A DNA stretch of 56,734 nucleotides from Novipirellula herctigrandis. GTDB taxonomy: Bacteria; Planctomycetota; Planctomycetia; Pirellulales; Pirellulaceae. The notes below the pieces were generated by a model. It had not been told where the DNA came from. It saw only the letters and a program-made list of their open reading frames with translations, and ran no database searches. Positions 26,017 through 35,546 of this stretch are shown piece by piece (the first letter of the stretch is position 1; each line of letters begins with the position of its first letter). The stretch covers positions 7,285,799-7,342,532 of the forward strand of contig SJPJ01000001.1 in assembly GCA_007859835.1 (NCBI GenBank), read 5' to 3'. The translations under genes and the position numbers were made by a program.

Positions 26017-28035
26017 ATGCAAATACACCCCGCCTTCTTGGCAATCGTTTCGCTATGTTTGCTTCTCAATCATTCGCATGCGGCCACGATCGTGGTTTCA
26101 ACCGCAGGTGACGACAACGCCGCTGGTACTGCCGTAGCTCCTTTCCGCACGATCAGCCGAGCAGCTGAAATTGCAATGCCTGGTGATACGGTTTTCGTTA
26201 CAGCGGGTACGTATCGTGAACGGGTTTCGCCACCGCGTGGTGGAGAGCCTAACAAGCCGATCATTTACCGCGGGGAAGAGCTGGGACGCGTCTTTATCAA
26301 AGGATCGGATCTTTGGCAGCCGAAGTGGACGAAGCATTCTGAGTTCGTCTACTATGCGGTACCGGATGAATCGATGTTTACCGACGATGCTTGTCTGGAC
26401 AGCCCCAATCCGTTTCGCGTGGAGATGGCTTCAACGCCCCATGGTCGCAACGGAAAGCCAGAGAAGGAACGCTTTGGTTATGGCGATCCGACGCTCATTT
26501 ACAATTGCGGGCAAGTAATTGTTGGTGACAAATTGCTTACCCAGATGCCTTTTTTGTCGGAGGTTGAGCAGCAGGCTGATACTTGGACATTCGATCCCGT
26601 TTCAGGCCGTATCTACATACACTTTGGTGGTCGTGCACCATCGCAACAGACGGTTGAAATCACGACTCGGCGGCGAGTTTTTGCCTCACATCGTTTGGGA
26701 TTGGGGCATATCGTTATCGAAGGTTTTGTCTTGGAACATTGCGGAAATAACTACCCGACCAATTTTTGGAGTACGCCTATATGGGGCCAAGCGGGCGCCC
26801 TGGGTTTACGTGGTGGGCATCATTGGGTGGTGCGGAATAACATGATCCGCTATGCGAACACGATCGCGATCGATATTGGTTCTCGGGGCGGCAATAATGA
26901 ATCGGCACCCTCGGCCAAAACGGAGCCTTTAACCGACGCGGATCTGGAGAAGTTTGGTTGTGACAATCGGATTGAATCCAACTACTTCGTCGACAATGGC
27001 GCCGCGGGGCTGATCGGATCTGGTAGTGAACGTATCGTGATTCGTGGCAATGTTATCCTGAGAAATAATTCGCTCGGTTTCGTTGGCAATAAGCGTTATG
27101 AACACGCTGGCATCAAGTGCCATGGGATCCGCGATGGTCTGATTGAAGGAAACTATGTTGCCGACAATCCGCTAAACGATGGTATTTGGTTGGACAATCA
27201 GTTCCCCAATACGCGAATTACGCGTAACGTGATCATCAACAACGGAGTCAAGGGCATCTTTTTGGAAATGAGCGACGAGGATTGGGATTCGGCTTTCGTT
27301 GACCACAATATTGTGCTTGGGAACGACTTGAATCAGTTCTATGTTCATGACGCCTCGGGTTCGACGGTCATGCATAATTTGTTTGCGAACAGCCCCGCGG
27401 AAAGTCGTAATGGTCAAGGGGCGTATATCTACCAAGTCACCGCAAGGACGCGGACCTATCACCACTCGCTTTTCAACAACCTTTTCGTCAATCACAAGGT
27501 GATGATGGATATTGACTATCCTTCGCATCGTGGTGGGCCTCAGCGACTGGATCATAACGTCTACGACACTTCAGCCGAGCAGCGTGTGTTTTTGGTCAAT
27601 AGCTTTAGCGACAAGCCATCGCCTTGGAGCCCAGCGGAGTTTATCGACTTGGTGGACCGCGATTTGGGTCAATCGTCCACTGGTCGAGATTCACTCGATG
27701 GTGGCAATAAGGCGAATCTTACTTTCGATCAGTGGCGTGCCTTTTGGTTGAGCCACGGGCTTCGGAACGATGAGCATAGCGTGCTTGAAAAGGGGATGTC
27801 GGTTTCTTACGAGCCGAAGTCCCATGAGCTTACCGTGTTTGTTCCCTTTGATCCGAAAGTTGTTGGTAGCCAACCGTCTGAGGTTGTCGAGAAAGATTTT
27901 TGGTTGCGTCCGATTTCGAAAAGCGGAAATGCAAGTCCGGGGCCTTTTCAGAATTTGAAGCAGGGCATGAATGTTTTTCGTATCTGGGACGGATTGCCAA
28001 TGTTGGGTACGGGGGATTTACCGGGGTCCAACTAG
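26017..28035 (+). CDS. Secreted right-handed parallel beta-helix protein
   Basis: 672 residues, signal peptide to about SHA (residue 22). The start has the DUF1565-type opening VVSTAGDDNAAGT-APFRTISRAAEIAMPGDTVFV, then about 12 beta-helix coils between residues 220 and 500 with N-rich turns (NNMIR, NYFVDN, RGNVILRNN, HNLFANS). This fold is shared by polysaccharide lyases and some glycosidases (GH28, GH141, GH120). The length and the coil region resemble GH141-like or lyase-like proteins, but I cannot place a catalytic motif, so activity is open. It heads a plus-strand run with a sulfatase and GH31. Confidence 0.85.
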   Translation: MQIHPAFLAIVSLCLLLNHSHAATIVVSTAGDDNAAGTAVAPFRTISRAAEIAMPGDTVFVTAGTYRERVSPPRGGEPNKPIIYRGEELGRVFIKGSDLWQPKWTKHSEFVYYAVPDESMFTDDACLDSPNPFRVEMASTPHGRNGKPEKERFGYGDPTLIYNCGQVIVGDKLLTQMPFLSEVEQQADTWTFDPVSGRIYIHFGGRAPSQQTVEITTRRRVFASHRLGLGHIVIEGFVLEHCGNNYPTNFWSTPIWGQAGALGLRGGHHWVVRNNMIRYANTIAIDIGSRGGNNESAPSAKTEPLTDADLEKFGCDNRIESNYFVDNGAAGLIGSGSERIVIRGNVILRNNSLGFVGNKRYEHAGIKCHGIRDGLIEGNYVADNPLNDGIWLDNQFPNTRITRNVIINNGVKGIFLEMSDEDWDSAFVDHNIVLGNDLNQFYVHDASGSTVMHNLFANSPAESRNGQGAYIYQVTARTRTYHHSLFNNLFVNHKVMMDIDYPSHRGGPQRLDHNVYDTSAEQRVFLVNSFSDKPSPWSPAEFIDLVDRDLGQSSTGRDSLDGGNKANLTFDQWRAFWLSHGLRNDEHSVLEKGMSVSYEPKSHELTVFVPFDPKVVGSQPSEVVEKDFWLRPISKSGNASPGPFQNLKQGMNVFRIWDGLPMLGTGDLPGSN

Positions 28036-28162
28036 CGGGAATCTCGAGAATATTGCCGTTCATTATCGAGATTCGAGGGCTGTTTTCGTAGGCAACCGGC
28101 AGTAACTCAGTTGAGATCGTTGTGTAACAGAGCGATGCGGTCTGTCAAAGTCTCTGTCGAAG

Positions 28163-28226
28163 CCCCAGTGCCTAAAAGCCCCAGTGCCTAAAAGCCCCAG
28201 TGCCTAAAAGCCCCAGTACCTAGAAT
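28163..28226. repeat. 16-bp tandem repeat, four units
   Basis: CCCCAGTGCCTAAAAG occurs three times in perfect tandem (28163, 28179, 28195) followed by a degenerate fourth copy CCCCAGTACCTAGAAT (28211-28226). It ends 27 bp before the sulfatase ATG at 28254, so it lies within the 5' leader of that gene. Confidence 0.92.
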
Positions 28227-28253
28227 CCCGCCCCAAGCCCTATTTCAGACAAA

Positions 28254-29756
28254 ATGCCAATCCTCCTCGTTTGTCAATGCTCACGTCTGTTTCAACCGAT
28301 TTCCCGGACACTATTGGTTCTGCTGAACCTGTTCGTTGTGACGTCCTTGGGTGCGGTTGATTCCCGCAGTGTTGAGTCGAGTCCGATTAAGCCAAACGTC
28401 GTTCTGATTCTTGCGGATGATCTTGGGTACACTGACCTCGGTGTGATGGGAAGCGATTTGTATCAAACACCCAATATCGATGGTTTGGCGAGCCAAGGGC
28501 TGCGATTTACCAATGCCCATTCTTCACACCCCACTTGTTCGCCAAGTCGGACAGCGATCATGACCGGGAAGTACCCCGCTCGATTGGGGATTGTCGGGCA
28601 TGGCGGCCGCGGTACGGTAACAGCCGGTGACGGTACGTTCATGCCGTGCGAAGAATATACGATGGCCGAAGCGTTAACGGACGCCGGATACACGACGTGC
28701 CACATCGGCAAATGGCATGTAGGGCATGAGGGCACGACTGGCCCAAAGGAGCAAGGTTTTCAGTTCGACATTGCCTCCAACGAATTCTGTTGTCCGGGCA
28801 GCTACATCTACCCCTATCGAAATAAGAAAAAGGCGGGCGTGCAGGCTGAAAATAGTGCCGTACCGGACCTTCAGGACCGTGGCCCAGACGACCACCTGAC
28901 GGAATGTCTTGGCGACGAAGCGGTGAAGTTTATTAGCAGTCACAAGGATGAGCCTTTTTTTCTGAATTTGGCTTACTACGCCGTGCATACCCCCATCGAA
29001 TCGGAACGTGACAAGGTCGCAAAATACAAGAAACTGATCACACCCGATTCGCGGCAACGCAATGCTGCCTACGCGGGACTCGTCGAGCACCTTGATGAAA
29101 GTGTTGGCCGAGTACTCAAAGCGATTCGTGACAACGGACTCGAACGCAATACGATTGTCATTTTCTTTAGCGACAATGGTGGCGAAGTCACGCATGGTGA
29201 AACCAGCAACTATCCGCTAAGAGATGGCAAGGTGTCGCAGTATCTCGGGGGCATACGTGTGCCGTTGATCGTGAAGTGGCCTGGGGTGACACCCGTCGGT
29301 GCGACGAGCGAGATTCCGGTGATTGGTCATGACCTTTACCCGTCGATATTACAGATGGTGGGGGCGCAGGGCGATACGAAGCACAACGCTCAAATCGATG
29401 GTGTCGACTTGACTGCTGTTTTCCAAGACCCCGCCTCGCAACTCGATCGTCAGGCTCTGCATTGGCTGCGCTATCCTGTTGTTTTCCACTATCGAAAAGG
29501 GGAGCGAAAACGGGGGCCTGTAGGCACGATCATCAAAGGCAATTGGAAGCTGATGGAATTCTTCCCGACTCCACACGGGCAAGACCGCAGCTTTGAACTT
29601 TACAATCTTCGTGAAGATATCTCCGAGCAAGAGAACGTGGCCGCTGCGAATCCTGAGTTAGTAACGGAGTTGCATCAGGAAATGATTCGATGGCGAGAAT
29701 CCGTTGACGCTCCCGAGTATGAAATGGCCTTCAAGGAGTACGAGAAGATTCCGTAA
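28254..29756 (+). CDS. Secreted Cys-type sulfatase (S1)
   Basis: 500 residues. Long n-region then hydrophobic stretch TLLVLLNLFVVTSLGA, cleavage around residue 35-40. Metal site LADDLGYTDLG, formylglycine signature CSPSR from Cys95, GKWHVG and SDNGGE complete the active site. Sits between the beta-helix protein and GH31, each on the same strand with 128-220 bp gaps, so probably acts on the same polymer. A 16-bp tandem array lies in its leader and may affect expression. Confidence 0.92.
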   Translation: MPILLVCQCSRLFQPISRTLLVLLNLFVVTSLGAVDSRSVESSPIKPNVVLILADDLGYTDLGVMGSDLYQTPNIDGLASQGLRFTNAHSSHPTCSPSRTAIMTGKYPARLGIVGHGGRGTVTAGDGTFMPCEEYTMAEALTDAGYTTCHIGKWHVGHEGTTGPKEQGFQFDIASNEFCCPGSYIYPYRNKKKAGVQAENSAVPDLQDRGPDDHLTECLGDEAVKFISSHKDEPFFLNLAYYAVHTPIESERDKVAKYKKLITPDSRQRNAAYAGLVEHLDESVGRVLKAIRDNGLERNTIVIFFSDNGGEVTHGETSNYPLRDGKVSQYLGGIRVPLIVKWPGVTPVGATSEIPVIGHDLYPSILQMVGAQGDTKHNAQIDGVDLTAVFQDPASQLDRQALHWLRYPVVFHYRKGERKRGPVGTIIKGNWKLMEFFPTPHGQDRSFELYNLREDISEQENVAAANPELVTELHQEMIRWRESVDAPEYEMAFKEYEKIP

Positions 29757-29883
29757 CGCCATTATTCTGGTGTTGATCCACGATCGATTTGGATGGCCAT
29801 ACTGTTGAATCGTAGTTTGACCTGAAAGCTGGATCCCAATCGACATCAAATCGCGATTCCCCTTTTACTGCAAAAGATATCTC

Positions 29884-32800
29884 ATGCGTATATTTTCTTT
29901 GATTGTATGGCTATTCGGTTCGATCTTCGTTCCCGCATTTTCGGCCGCAATCGGTGCGGAGCCGACATCGTCACCACGTCAAATGGCTGTGCTGGGCAAT
30001 GTTGTTAGTGTTACCGCAGACGACGCGAGTGTCACTTTGGCGTGCGATGATGGAGCGGTTGCTAGATTGACTTTAGTGGATGCCGGGGTGCTGCGACTGC
30101 AGGTTGCCCCGGATGGAGCGTTTGCCGAGTCGATGATGGTTCGCCTTGGCTATGTGAAAAGTGATTTGCCTCAGGTTGACTTTGATGTCAAGGATCAGGA
30201 TGACCGAGTAACCATTTCGACAGATGCTCTGACGCTTTCGGTTGCCAAGACTCCGTTTTCATTGAGCGTGCTCGACAAGGATGGGAATCGAGTCGTCAAG
30301 GGCGATTCCAAGGAATCGGTTTCCTTTGGCGATGCGAATCAGTTGAAGTTCGACATGCCTGCTGACGAGCACTTTTTTGGGTTCGGCTTCATGCGTTCCA
30401 CTCTCGACGCACGCGGGAAAAAGTTGACTTGGAAACGAGGCTATCGTTGGATGGAAGCCACGGTGCCTTTCTACTTGAGTACTCGCGGCTATGGTTTCTA
30501 CTCTAACAATACTTGGGCGCACGAGTTTGACTTCACTAATGTCTCAGAGGATGTTGGCTCCTACCAAGTCAATTCCGTAGGTGGGCAAATTGATTGCTAC
30601 TTCATTTACGGTCCTTCATTTCGTGAAATCCTAAAACGCTATGTTGATCTTACTGGGCATTCATGGTTAGTGCCAAAGTGGGCATTGGGTGCTGAGTATC
30701 GCGCGCGTTATTTGGAAAACCAAGCGAATCTATTGGAGATCGCACGGACCTATCGTGAAAAAGAGATTCCTTGCGACATCATGGCGCTCGAGCCTGGTTG
30801 GGAAGCGGTTCCGTACAAGATGAATTGGCATTGGAGTCCAGAGCGGTTTCCGGATTCGGATGCGATGATTGAAGAGCTCAAGGAAATGGGTTTTCAATTG
30901 GACCTTTGGGAATCGGGTGTCGCGCCGACGAGCAATCTGACGGACCCTGCGGTCCGTGATGCGTGGTATGACCAACGCCGCAAAGTAATCGACCAAGGCG
31001 TGCGGATGTTTAAACAAGATGATCCCTACCCACGTGGCATTAAGAGTACCGAGCTTCTCGAGGCGGTGTTTTCCAAGGAAGGTATTGCGGACGAACGATA
31101 CGCGGCTGGCGAGCTCGTGAATATCTCGAACACCCTCTACACCGACACTCTCTTTTCCAAGTTCCGTGAGCAAACGGGCGAACGGGCGGTAGTGATGTTC
31201 CATGCCTACAATGCGTCGGTTGCGTCGCATCGGTGGCCGTTCCAGTGGGCTGGTGATTTTCAGGCAGGCAATGGGATGCTCAACGCCAGCCTTTCAGGGC
31301 ATGCGATGGTTAGCTTTGATATTCGCAATCCTTATCCGGCGGGCTGGCACCAAGGTTTCTTTACGCCGTTTGCCGTTGTGGACAGTTGGGCGTATTGCCG
31401 CGAACCGTGGCTCTACTCCGATACGATGGAACAAAGTCATCGCAAATACGCATGCCTTCGTTCTCGTTTGTTGCCCTATTTCTATTCAACCTTGTGGCAG
31501 GCACGCGTTAGTGGCGTGCCGATGATGCGGCCGATGGTGCTTGACTATTACGCAGATGCCAACGTGCATCAGATGAAGTCCCAGTACATGTTTGGCGATT
31601 GGATTTTGGTTGCGTTGTCGGACGCTGAAGATGCCCCGCCAGACGAAAAAGTTGATTACTGGACGGGCGAAGACAAAGGTAGAAGTGGCAAAGTTTATTT
31701 GCCAAAAGGCAAGTGGATCGACTACTGGACGGGACGGGAATTGAACCTTGCCAAGTCGGCGTGGGTCTCCGGTTCGTGGCCGAAATACATGGGAGGCATG
31801 TTGTGGGTCAAATCGGGTGCAATCATCCCGATGGGCTGCGTAAAGAATTATGTCGGTGAGTCCGAGGATGAGTTGGTCACGCTTGACATTTATCCCGAGG
31901 GGATGACCGAATTCCGCCTCTACGAAGACGATGGGATTTCGTATGACTACGAAAAGGGCGTTCATGCGATCACGGATATTTCGTGCAAACAAGCCGATGA
32001 TTCGGTCGGCATTGAAATTTCCGCGAGCCACGGAACTTATGAAGGGATGCCCACGCGGCGAAGCTATCTGCTTAAAATCCACTCCTTCGTTCAACCAAAA
32101 GAAGTAATGGTTGATGGTGTCGAATTGCCGTGGGCCAATGTTCCTTCTGACTTGGTGCGTGACGCCAATGCATACGGATGGAGTTACGATAAGACGGCCA
32201 AAAAAGTCATTGTCAAAGTGGATAAGGGATGGTCGTATGCGTCCGTTAGCGAAACGAACAACCCGCTTGCCACCATCCCACCGACGGCGAGACACGAGAA
32301 GATAGTCTGGATCGATGGTGCCAACATCCCTAACAAGGCTCGTTCGATCGTGTTGACGATGCCAACGAAAACGGTGCTTGAGTTGTCAAGTTCGTTGGCG
32401 ACACTGCCTGCGGACAATTCGACAAGTTGTGAAGTTGTGGTCACGTCCGTTGACGGGTCGGATTTTGACGGTGTATGTGTCGCGGAAGTCGAAGGTCCGG
32501 CTTCGTTTCTCAATGGAAAGACGAGCACGACGCTTCGATTTGTGGATGGAAAAGCAAGTCTACAAGTGATTGCTGGAGCGACTCCGGGGCTCAGTCGAAT
32601 CAAAGTGTCTGGCTCGACGATTGAAGACGCATTCATCGCGATTCCGGTACATGGTGAAGCTCGAAAGATTTCTCTTGATCCACCTAATTCCCCTTGGCTG
32701 GCTGGTGGTGGTCATGCAATTGAGGTTGTCGCCGAATTGTTTGATGACGAAGGTCGGCAGATCACGACTCTTGAATCACCCGTCGTTTTTCGCGTCACCA

Positions 32801-33285
32801 GGTCGGGCGAATCACAAGCCGAAGAGCATGCGGTTGCGATCATGGATGGACAGGGGAAATTGAGTGTGGTGTCATCGCTTGATCCTGAGCGATGTGAAAT
32901 TGTAGCAAGCTTAGGTGGGCTAGAAAGTGAGCCGATTAGGATCGATTCGGTAGCAGGTGAGTTAGACGTTCGAGTGAACCCGCCTTTCGTCGTTCAGTTG
33001 CCTTCAGGGGGCGATTGGAAACCGAAACAAGTCAGTGTGTTTGTGAGTGTGCGAGCGGAGGGCGAATTGGTTTCGACCGCGGAACCGATCGTTACACTTA
33101 CCATTCGCGATGCCGAAGGGACGGTTCTTAATACGCTCGAAAAGCAGGCCGTCGATGGTGAGGTGGAATTCAAAGACGTGCGTTACGAGACTCGCCCGGC
33201 GAAGTATCTGTTTGAGGTGAGTAGTCCTGGATTCGCACCGGTGGAAATGCGAGTCTTTCCCGAAAATTGGTCCGCGGAAAAGTAA
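29884..33285 (+). CDS. Secreted GH31 alpha-glycosidase with C-terminal Ig-like domains
   Basis: 1133 residues, signal peptide MRIFSLIVWLFGSIFVPAFSA. N-terminal galactose-mutarotase-like domain, TIM barrel (about 250-600), beta-sandwich domains, and at about 800-1130 two to three bacterial Ig/invasin-like domains. By alignment with YicI-type enzymes the nucleophile is Asp379 in FKQDDP (usual KTDFG) and the acid/base Asp458 in WAGDF (usual WGGD). LEPGWE replaces the usual DxxW loop. Alpha-xylosidase, alpha-glucosidase or alpha-galactosidase activity are all possible. Its stop is 11 bp before the MFS transporter, so the sugar it releases is likely the one imported by the operon that follows. Confidence 0.88.
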   Translation: MRIFSLIVWLFGSIFVPAFSAAIGAEPTSSPRQMAVLGNVVSVTADDASVTLACDDGAVARLTLVDAGVLRLQVAPDGAFAESMMVRLGYVKSDLPQVDFDVKDQDDRVTISTDALTLSVAKTPFSLSVLDKDGNRVVKGDSKESVSFGDANQLKFDMPADEHFFGFGFMRSTLDARGKKLTWKRGYRWMEATVPFYLSTRGYGFYSNNTWAHEFDFTNVSEDVGSYQVNSVGGQIDCYFIYGPSFREILKRYVDLTGHSWLVPKWALGAEYRARYLENQANLLEIARTYREKEIPCDIMALEPGWEAVPYKMNWHWSPERFPDSDAMIEELKEMGFQLDLWESGVAPTSNLTDPAVRDAWYDQRRKVIDQGVRMFKQDDPYPRGIKSTELLEAVFSKEGIADERYAAGELVNISNTLYTDTLFSKFREQTGERAVVMFHAYNASVASHRWPFQWAGDFQAGNGMLNASLSGHAMVSFDIRNPYPAGWHQGFFTPFAVVDSWAYCREPWLYSDTMEQSHRKYACLRSRLLPYFYSTLWQARVSGVPMMRPMVLDYYADANVHQMKSQYMFGDWILVALSDAEDAPPDEKVDYWTGEDKGRSGKVYLPKGKWIDYWTGRELNLAKSAWVSGSWPKYMGGMLWVKSGAIIPMGCVKNYVGESEDELVTLDIYPEGMTEFRLYEDDGISYDYEKGVHAITDISCKQADDSVGIEISASHGTYEGMPTRRSYLLKIHSFVQPKEVMVDGVELPWANVPSDLVRDANAYGWSYDKTAKKVIVKVDKGWSYASVSETNNPLATIPPTARHEKIVWIDGANIPNKARSIVLTMPTKTVLELSSSLATLPADNSTSCEVVVTSVDGSDFDGVCVAEVEGPASFLNGKTSTTLRFVDGKASLQVIAGATPGLSRIKVSGSTIEDAFIAIPVHGEARKISLDPPNSPWLAGGGHAIEVVAELFDDEGRQITTLESPVVFRVTRSGESQAEEHAVAIMDGQGKLSVVSSLDPERCEIVASLGGLESEPIRIDSVAGELDVRVNPPFVVQLPSGGDWKPKQVSVFVSVRAEGELVSTAEPIVTLTIRDAEGTVLNTLEKQAVDGEVEFKDVRYETRPAKYLFEVSSPGFAPVEMRVFPENWSAEK

Positions 33286-33296
33286 TAGGAAGACGA

Positions 33297-34661
33297 ATGC
33301 ATTCTCAAGGATCGGACAGCGGAAGCGCTCTCTACACGGCGTTGATTTCACTGGTTGCTGCGCTGGGCGGTTTGCTGTTCGGTTTCGATTGGGCTGTCAT
33401 TTCAGGAACGGTTCCGTTTCTAGAGACCCATTTTGACTTGGACAGCTACGAACTAGGTGTGGCGGTCAGTAGTGCACTTTTCGGATGTATCATCGGCGTT
33501 TGTTTCGCTGGAACATTGAGCGATCGGTTCGGACGCAAACGTCCGTTGATCGGAGCGGCGATTCTGTTTGTCGTTTCAGCGTTGTTGACGGCACTAGCAA
33601 CCAATCTATCGTTGTTCATCGCTGCACGCCTACTTGGAGGGATCGCAATTGGATTGTCGAGTCCCATTTCACCGATCTATATCGCCGAAATGGCGCCTGA
33701 GAAAAGACGCGGCGCGTTGGTCACGCTTTACCAATTTGCGATTACGTTTGGCATTGTGGCAGCATACGCATGCGACTGGCTTATCGCTGGGATGGGGGAT
33801 GACGCTTGGGGGGCATCGCATGGATGGCGGTGGATGTTCGTGTCGGAAGTTCCGCCCGCGCTATTGTTTCTCGCAGCATTGTTTTTTGTCCCTGAGAGCC
33901 CACGCTGGTTAGCCAAGGAGGGGCTTGAGGATGACGCTCGAGAAATTCTCAGTCGAATCGGAGGCAGCGAGCACGCGGAGTACGAGCTTGGGAACATACG
34001 CGCTGCGTTGGAGCAGGAAGCAGGCAGTGTGACGCAGTTGTTTCAGCCAGGCCTTCGAAAGGCGCTTTGGATTGGGATTGGAATCATGATCTTTTCCCAA
34101 ATCACAGGTAACTTTGCTGTGTTCACCTTTACTCCCAAGTTGTTGTTGCAAGCGGGTTTTAAAAGTTCATCGTCGGCGCTTCTCGGAATGGTAGCGATCG
34201 GTATCGTGAATATGTTGACGACGATCATTGCGATCTTGGTGATCGACCGATTGGGACGACGGCCGTTGTTGATGCTGGCACCCATCGGAATGAGCATCTG
34301 CATGGCCCTGATTGCGATTGGTTTGACGATGGCCAGTGCTTCGCCAATCGCGTTGCTCGGATTGATCCTTGGTTTCGTGTTCTTTTATGCAGTCGGCGTA
34401 GGTCCCGGCGCTTGGTTAATCATTTCCGAAATCTTTCCGACGCGATTGCGTGGTCGAGCAATGTCGATTTGTACGCTTTGCTTGTGGGTTGTGAATTTTC
34501 TAACGACTTTGGTGTTTCCGTCGCTTTGGGAATCGACCCAGGCAGGCACGTTTTGGTTGTTTGCGTTCACAAGTGCATCGCTTGCCATTTTCGTTTGGGC
34601 GATGTTGCCTGAGACCAAAGGCCGTTCGCTTGAAGAAATTGAATCGTTTTGGTCGCCCTAA
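33297..34661 (+). CDS. MFS sugar porter
   Basis: 454 residues, 12 predicted membrane segments. Sugar-porter family marks: LSDRFGRKRP between segments 2 and 3, PESPRWL after segment 6, DRLGRRPLL between 8 and 9, and LPETKGRSLEEIE at the C-terminus. Proton-linked uptake of a mono- or disaccharide through the inner membrane. ATG 33297 has AGGAAG upstream; a GTG at 33267 inside the GH31 end is less likely. First gene of a six-gene cytosolic operon. Confidence 0.93.
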   Translation: MHSQGSDSGSALYTALISLVAALGGLLFGFDWAVISGTVPFLETHFDLDSYELGVAVSSALFGCIIGVCFAGTLSDRFGRKRPLIGAAILFVVSALLTALATNLSLFIAARLLGGIAIGLSSPISPIYIAEMAPEKRRGALVTLYQFAITFGIVAAYACDWLIAGMGDDAWGASHGWRWMFVSEVPPALLFLAALFFVPESPRWLAKEGLEDDAREILSRIGGSEHAEYELGNIRAALEQEAGSVTQLFQPGLRKALWIGIGIMIFSQITGNFAVFTFTPKLLLQAGFKSSSSALLGMVAIGIVNMLTTIIAILVIDRLGRRPLLMLAPIGMSICMALIAIGLTMASASPIALLGLILGFVFFYAVGVGPGAWLIISEIFPTRLRGRAMSICTLCLWVVNFLTTLVFPSLWESTQAGTFWLFAFTSASLAIFVWAMLPETKGRSLEEIESFWSP

Positions 34662-34709
34662 CAACAACGTAAATCTAACTCGTTCAATTTCCTTTAGCAT
34701 TAAGAAGCC

Positions 34710-35528
34710 ATGAATCAGAATCCCCTTACTTTTCCGAGTCAACTTGATCGTGTTCGCGATGGTGTGATGGCGCAACAAGAGACATTGCGTCAGGTCGCTT
34801 CGCATTATGCGGATGCAATTCAAAACGATGGTCTGATTCACGTTTATGCAAACGGTCATTCGCGTGTTTCCGTTGAAGAAATGGTCGTCAGAATGGGCGC
34901 CCTCACGGGGTTCCATCCTGTGCTGTCCCATTCGCTCGCTAACTTTACCGATGTTGTCGGTTCGGATGGATTGCGAGTTGCCCAGTCGATTGAAAAGTGC
35001 GAAGGGCTCGGTGCGGTGCTGCTCGATGAAATCGACGTCGGGGAGCACGATGTGTTCATTGCCATCAGTGCAACTGGTCAAACACAAGCCGCGGTGGACT
35101 TTGCGTTGGAGGCCTCACGCCGGTATCCCAGCCATCCACTGGTCTGTTTTGCGTCGCTTGAGCAGGCGAGTCAATCGCAGCCAAAACATAGCAGTGGCAA
35201 AACGCTTTATCATGTCGCCAACGAGCATCAGCCGGGCTATTTTCTTGATAATTGCATGCCGATGGGCGATTTGTCGACAACGATTGATGGCCAGACGGGG
35301 CAATATGCAGTCTGTCCGCTGAGTTCGATCGGATCTCTAACCTTGGTGCAATCGTTGAATGAACTCACGCTGCGTGAACTTGATTCGCGAGGCTACAAGC
35401 ATACGGTGCTGCAAAACATGCACCTCGGCGGATATGGAGTCAATTATGACCAATGGCTTGCCGATCAGCGCAGACGCTATAGCAAGGCGATGTACAATCC
35501 GAATGCCGTGAAGCCTCAAAAATCGTAG
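34710..35528 (+). CDS. SIS-domain protein (UPF0309-like phosphosugar-binding)
   Basis: 272 residues. HVYANGHSRVSVEEM near residues 45-60 matches the UPF0309 phosphosugar-binding P-loop-like region (usual HxFGTGHS), and AISATGQTQAAVDFA near 120-135 is the second SIS phosphate-binding serine/threonine motif. SIS proteins bind or isomerise phosphosugars, often amino sugars. 48 bp after the transporter and 18 bp before the SDR. Likely isomerase or lyase acting on the product of the ROK kinase of this operon; inferred. Confidence 0.85.
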   Translation: MNQNPLTFPSQLDRVRDGVMAQQETLRQVASHYADAIQNDGLIHVYANGHSRVSVEEMVVRMGALTGFHPVLSHSLANFTDVVGSDGLRVAQSIEKCEGLGAVLLDEIDVGEHDVFIAISATGQTQAAVDFALEASRRYPSHPLVCFASLEQASQSQPKHSSGKTLYHVANEHQPGYFLDNCMPMGDLSTTIDGQTGQYAVCPLSSIGSLTLVQSLNELTLRELDSRGYKHTVLQNMHLGGYGVNYDQWLADQRRRYSKAMYNPNAVKPQKS

Positions 35529-35546
35529 CGTTAGTGTTTGACCATT

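Noticed and set aside
28163-28226. CRISPR-like array
   Set aside because: Units are directly abutting 16-mers without spacers, and no cas genes are near.
31486-32295. 269-residue minus-strand frame inside GH31
   Set aside because: Antisense shadow of a strongly supported GH31; no motif of its own.
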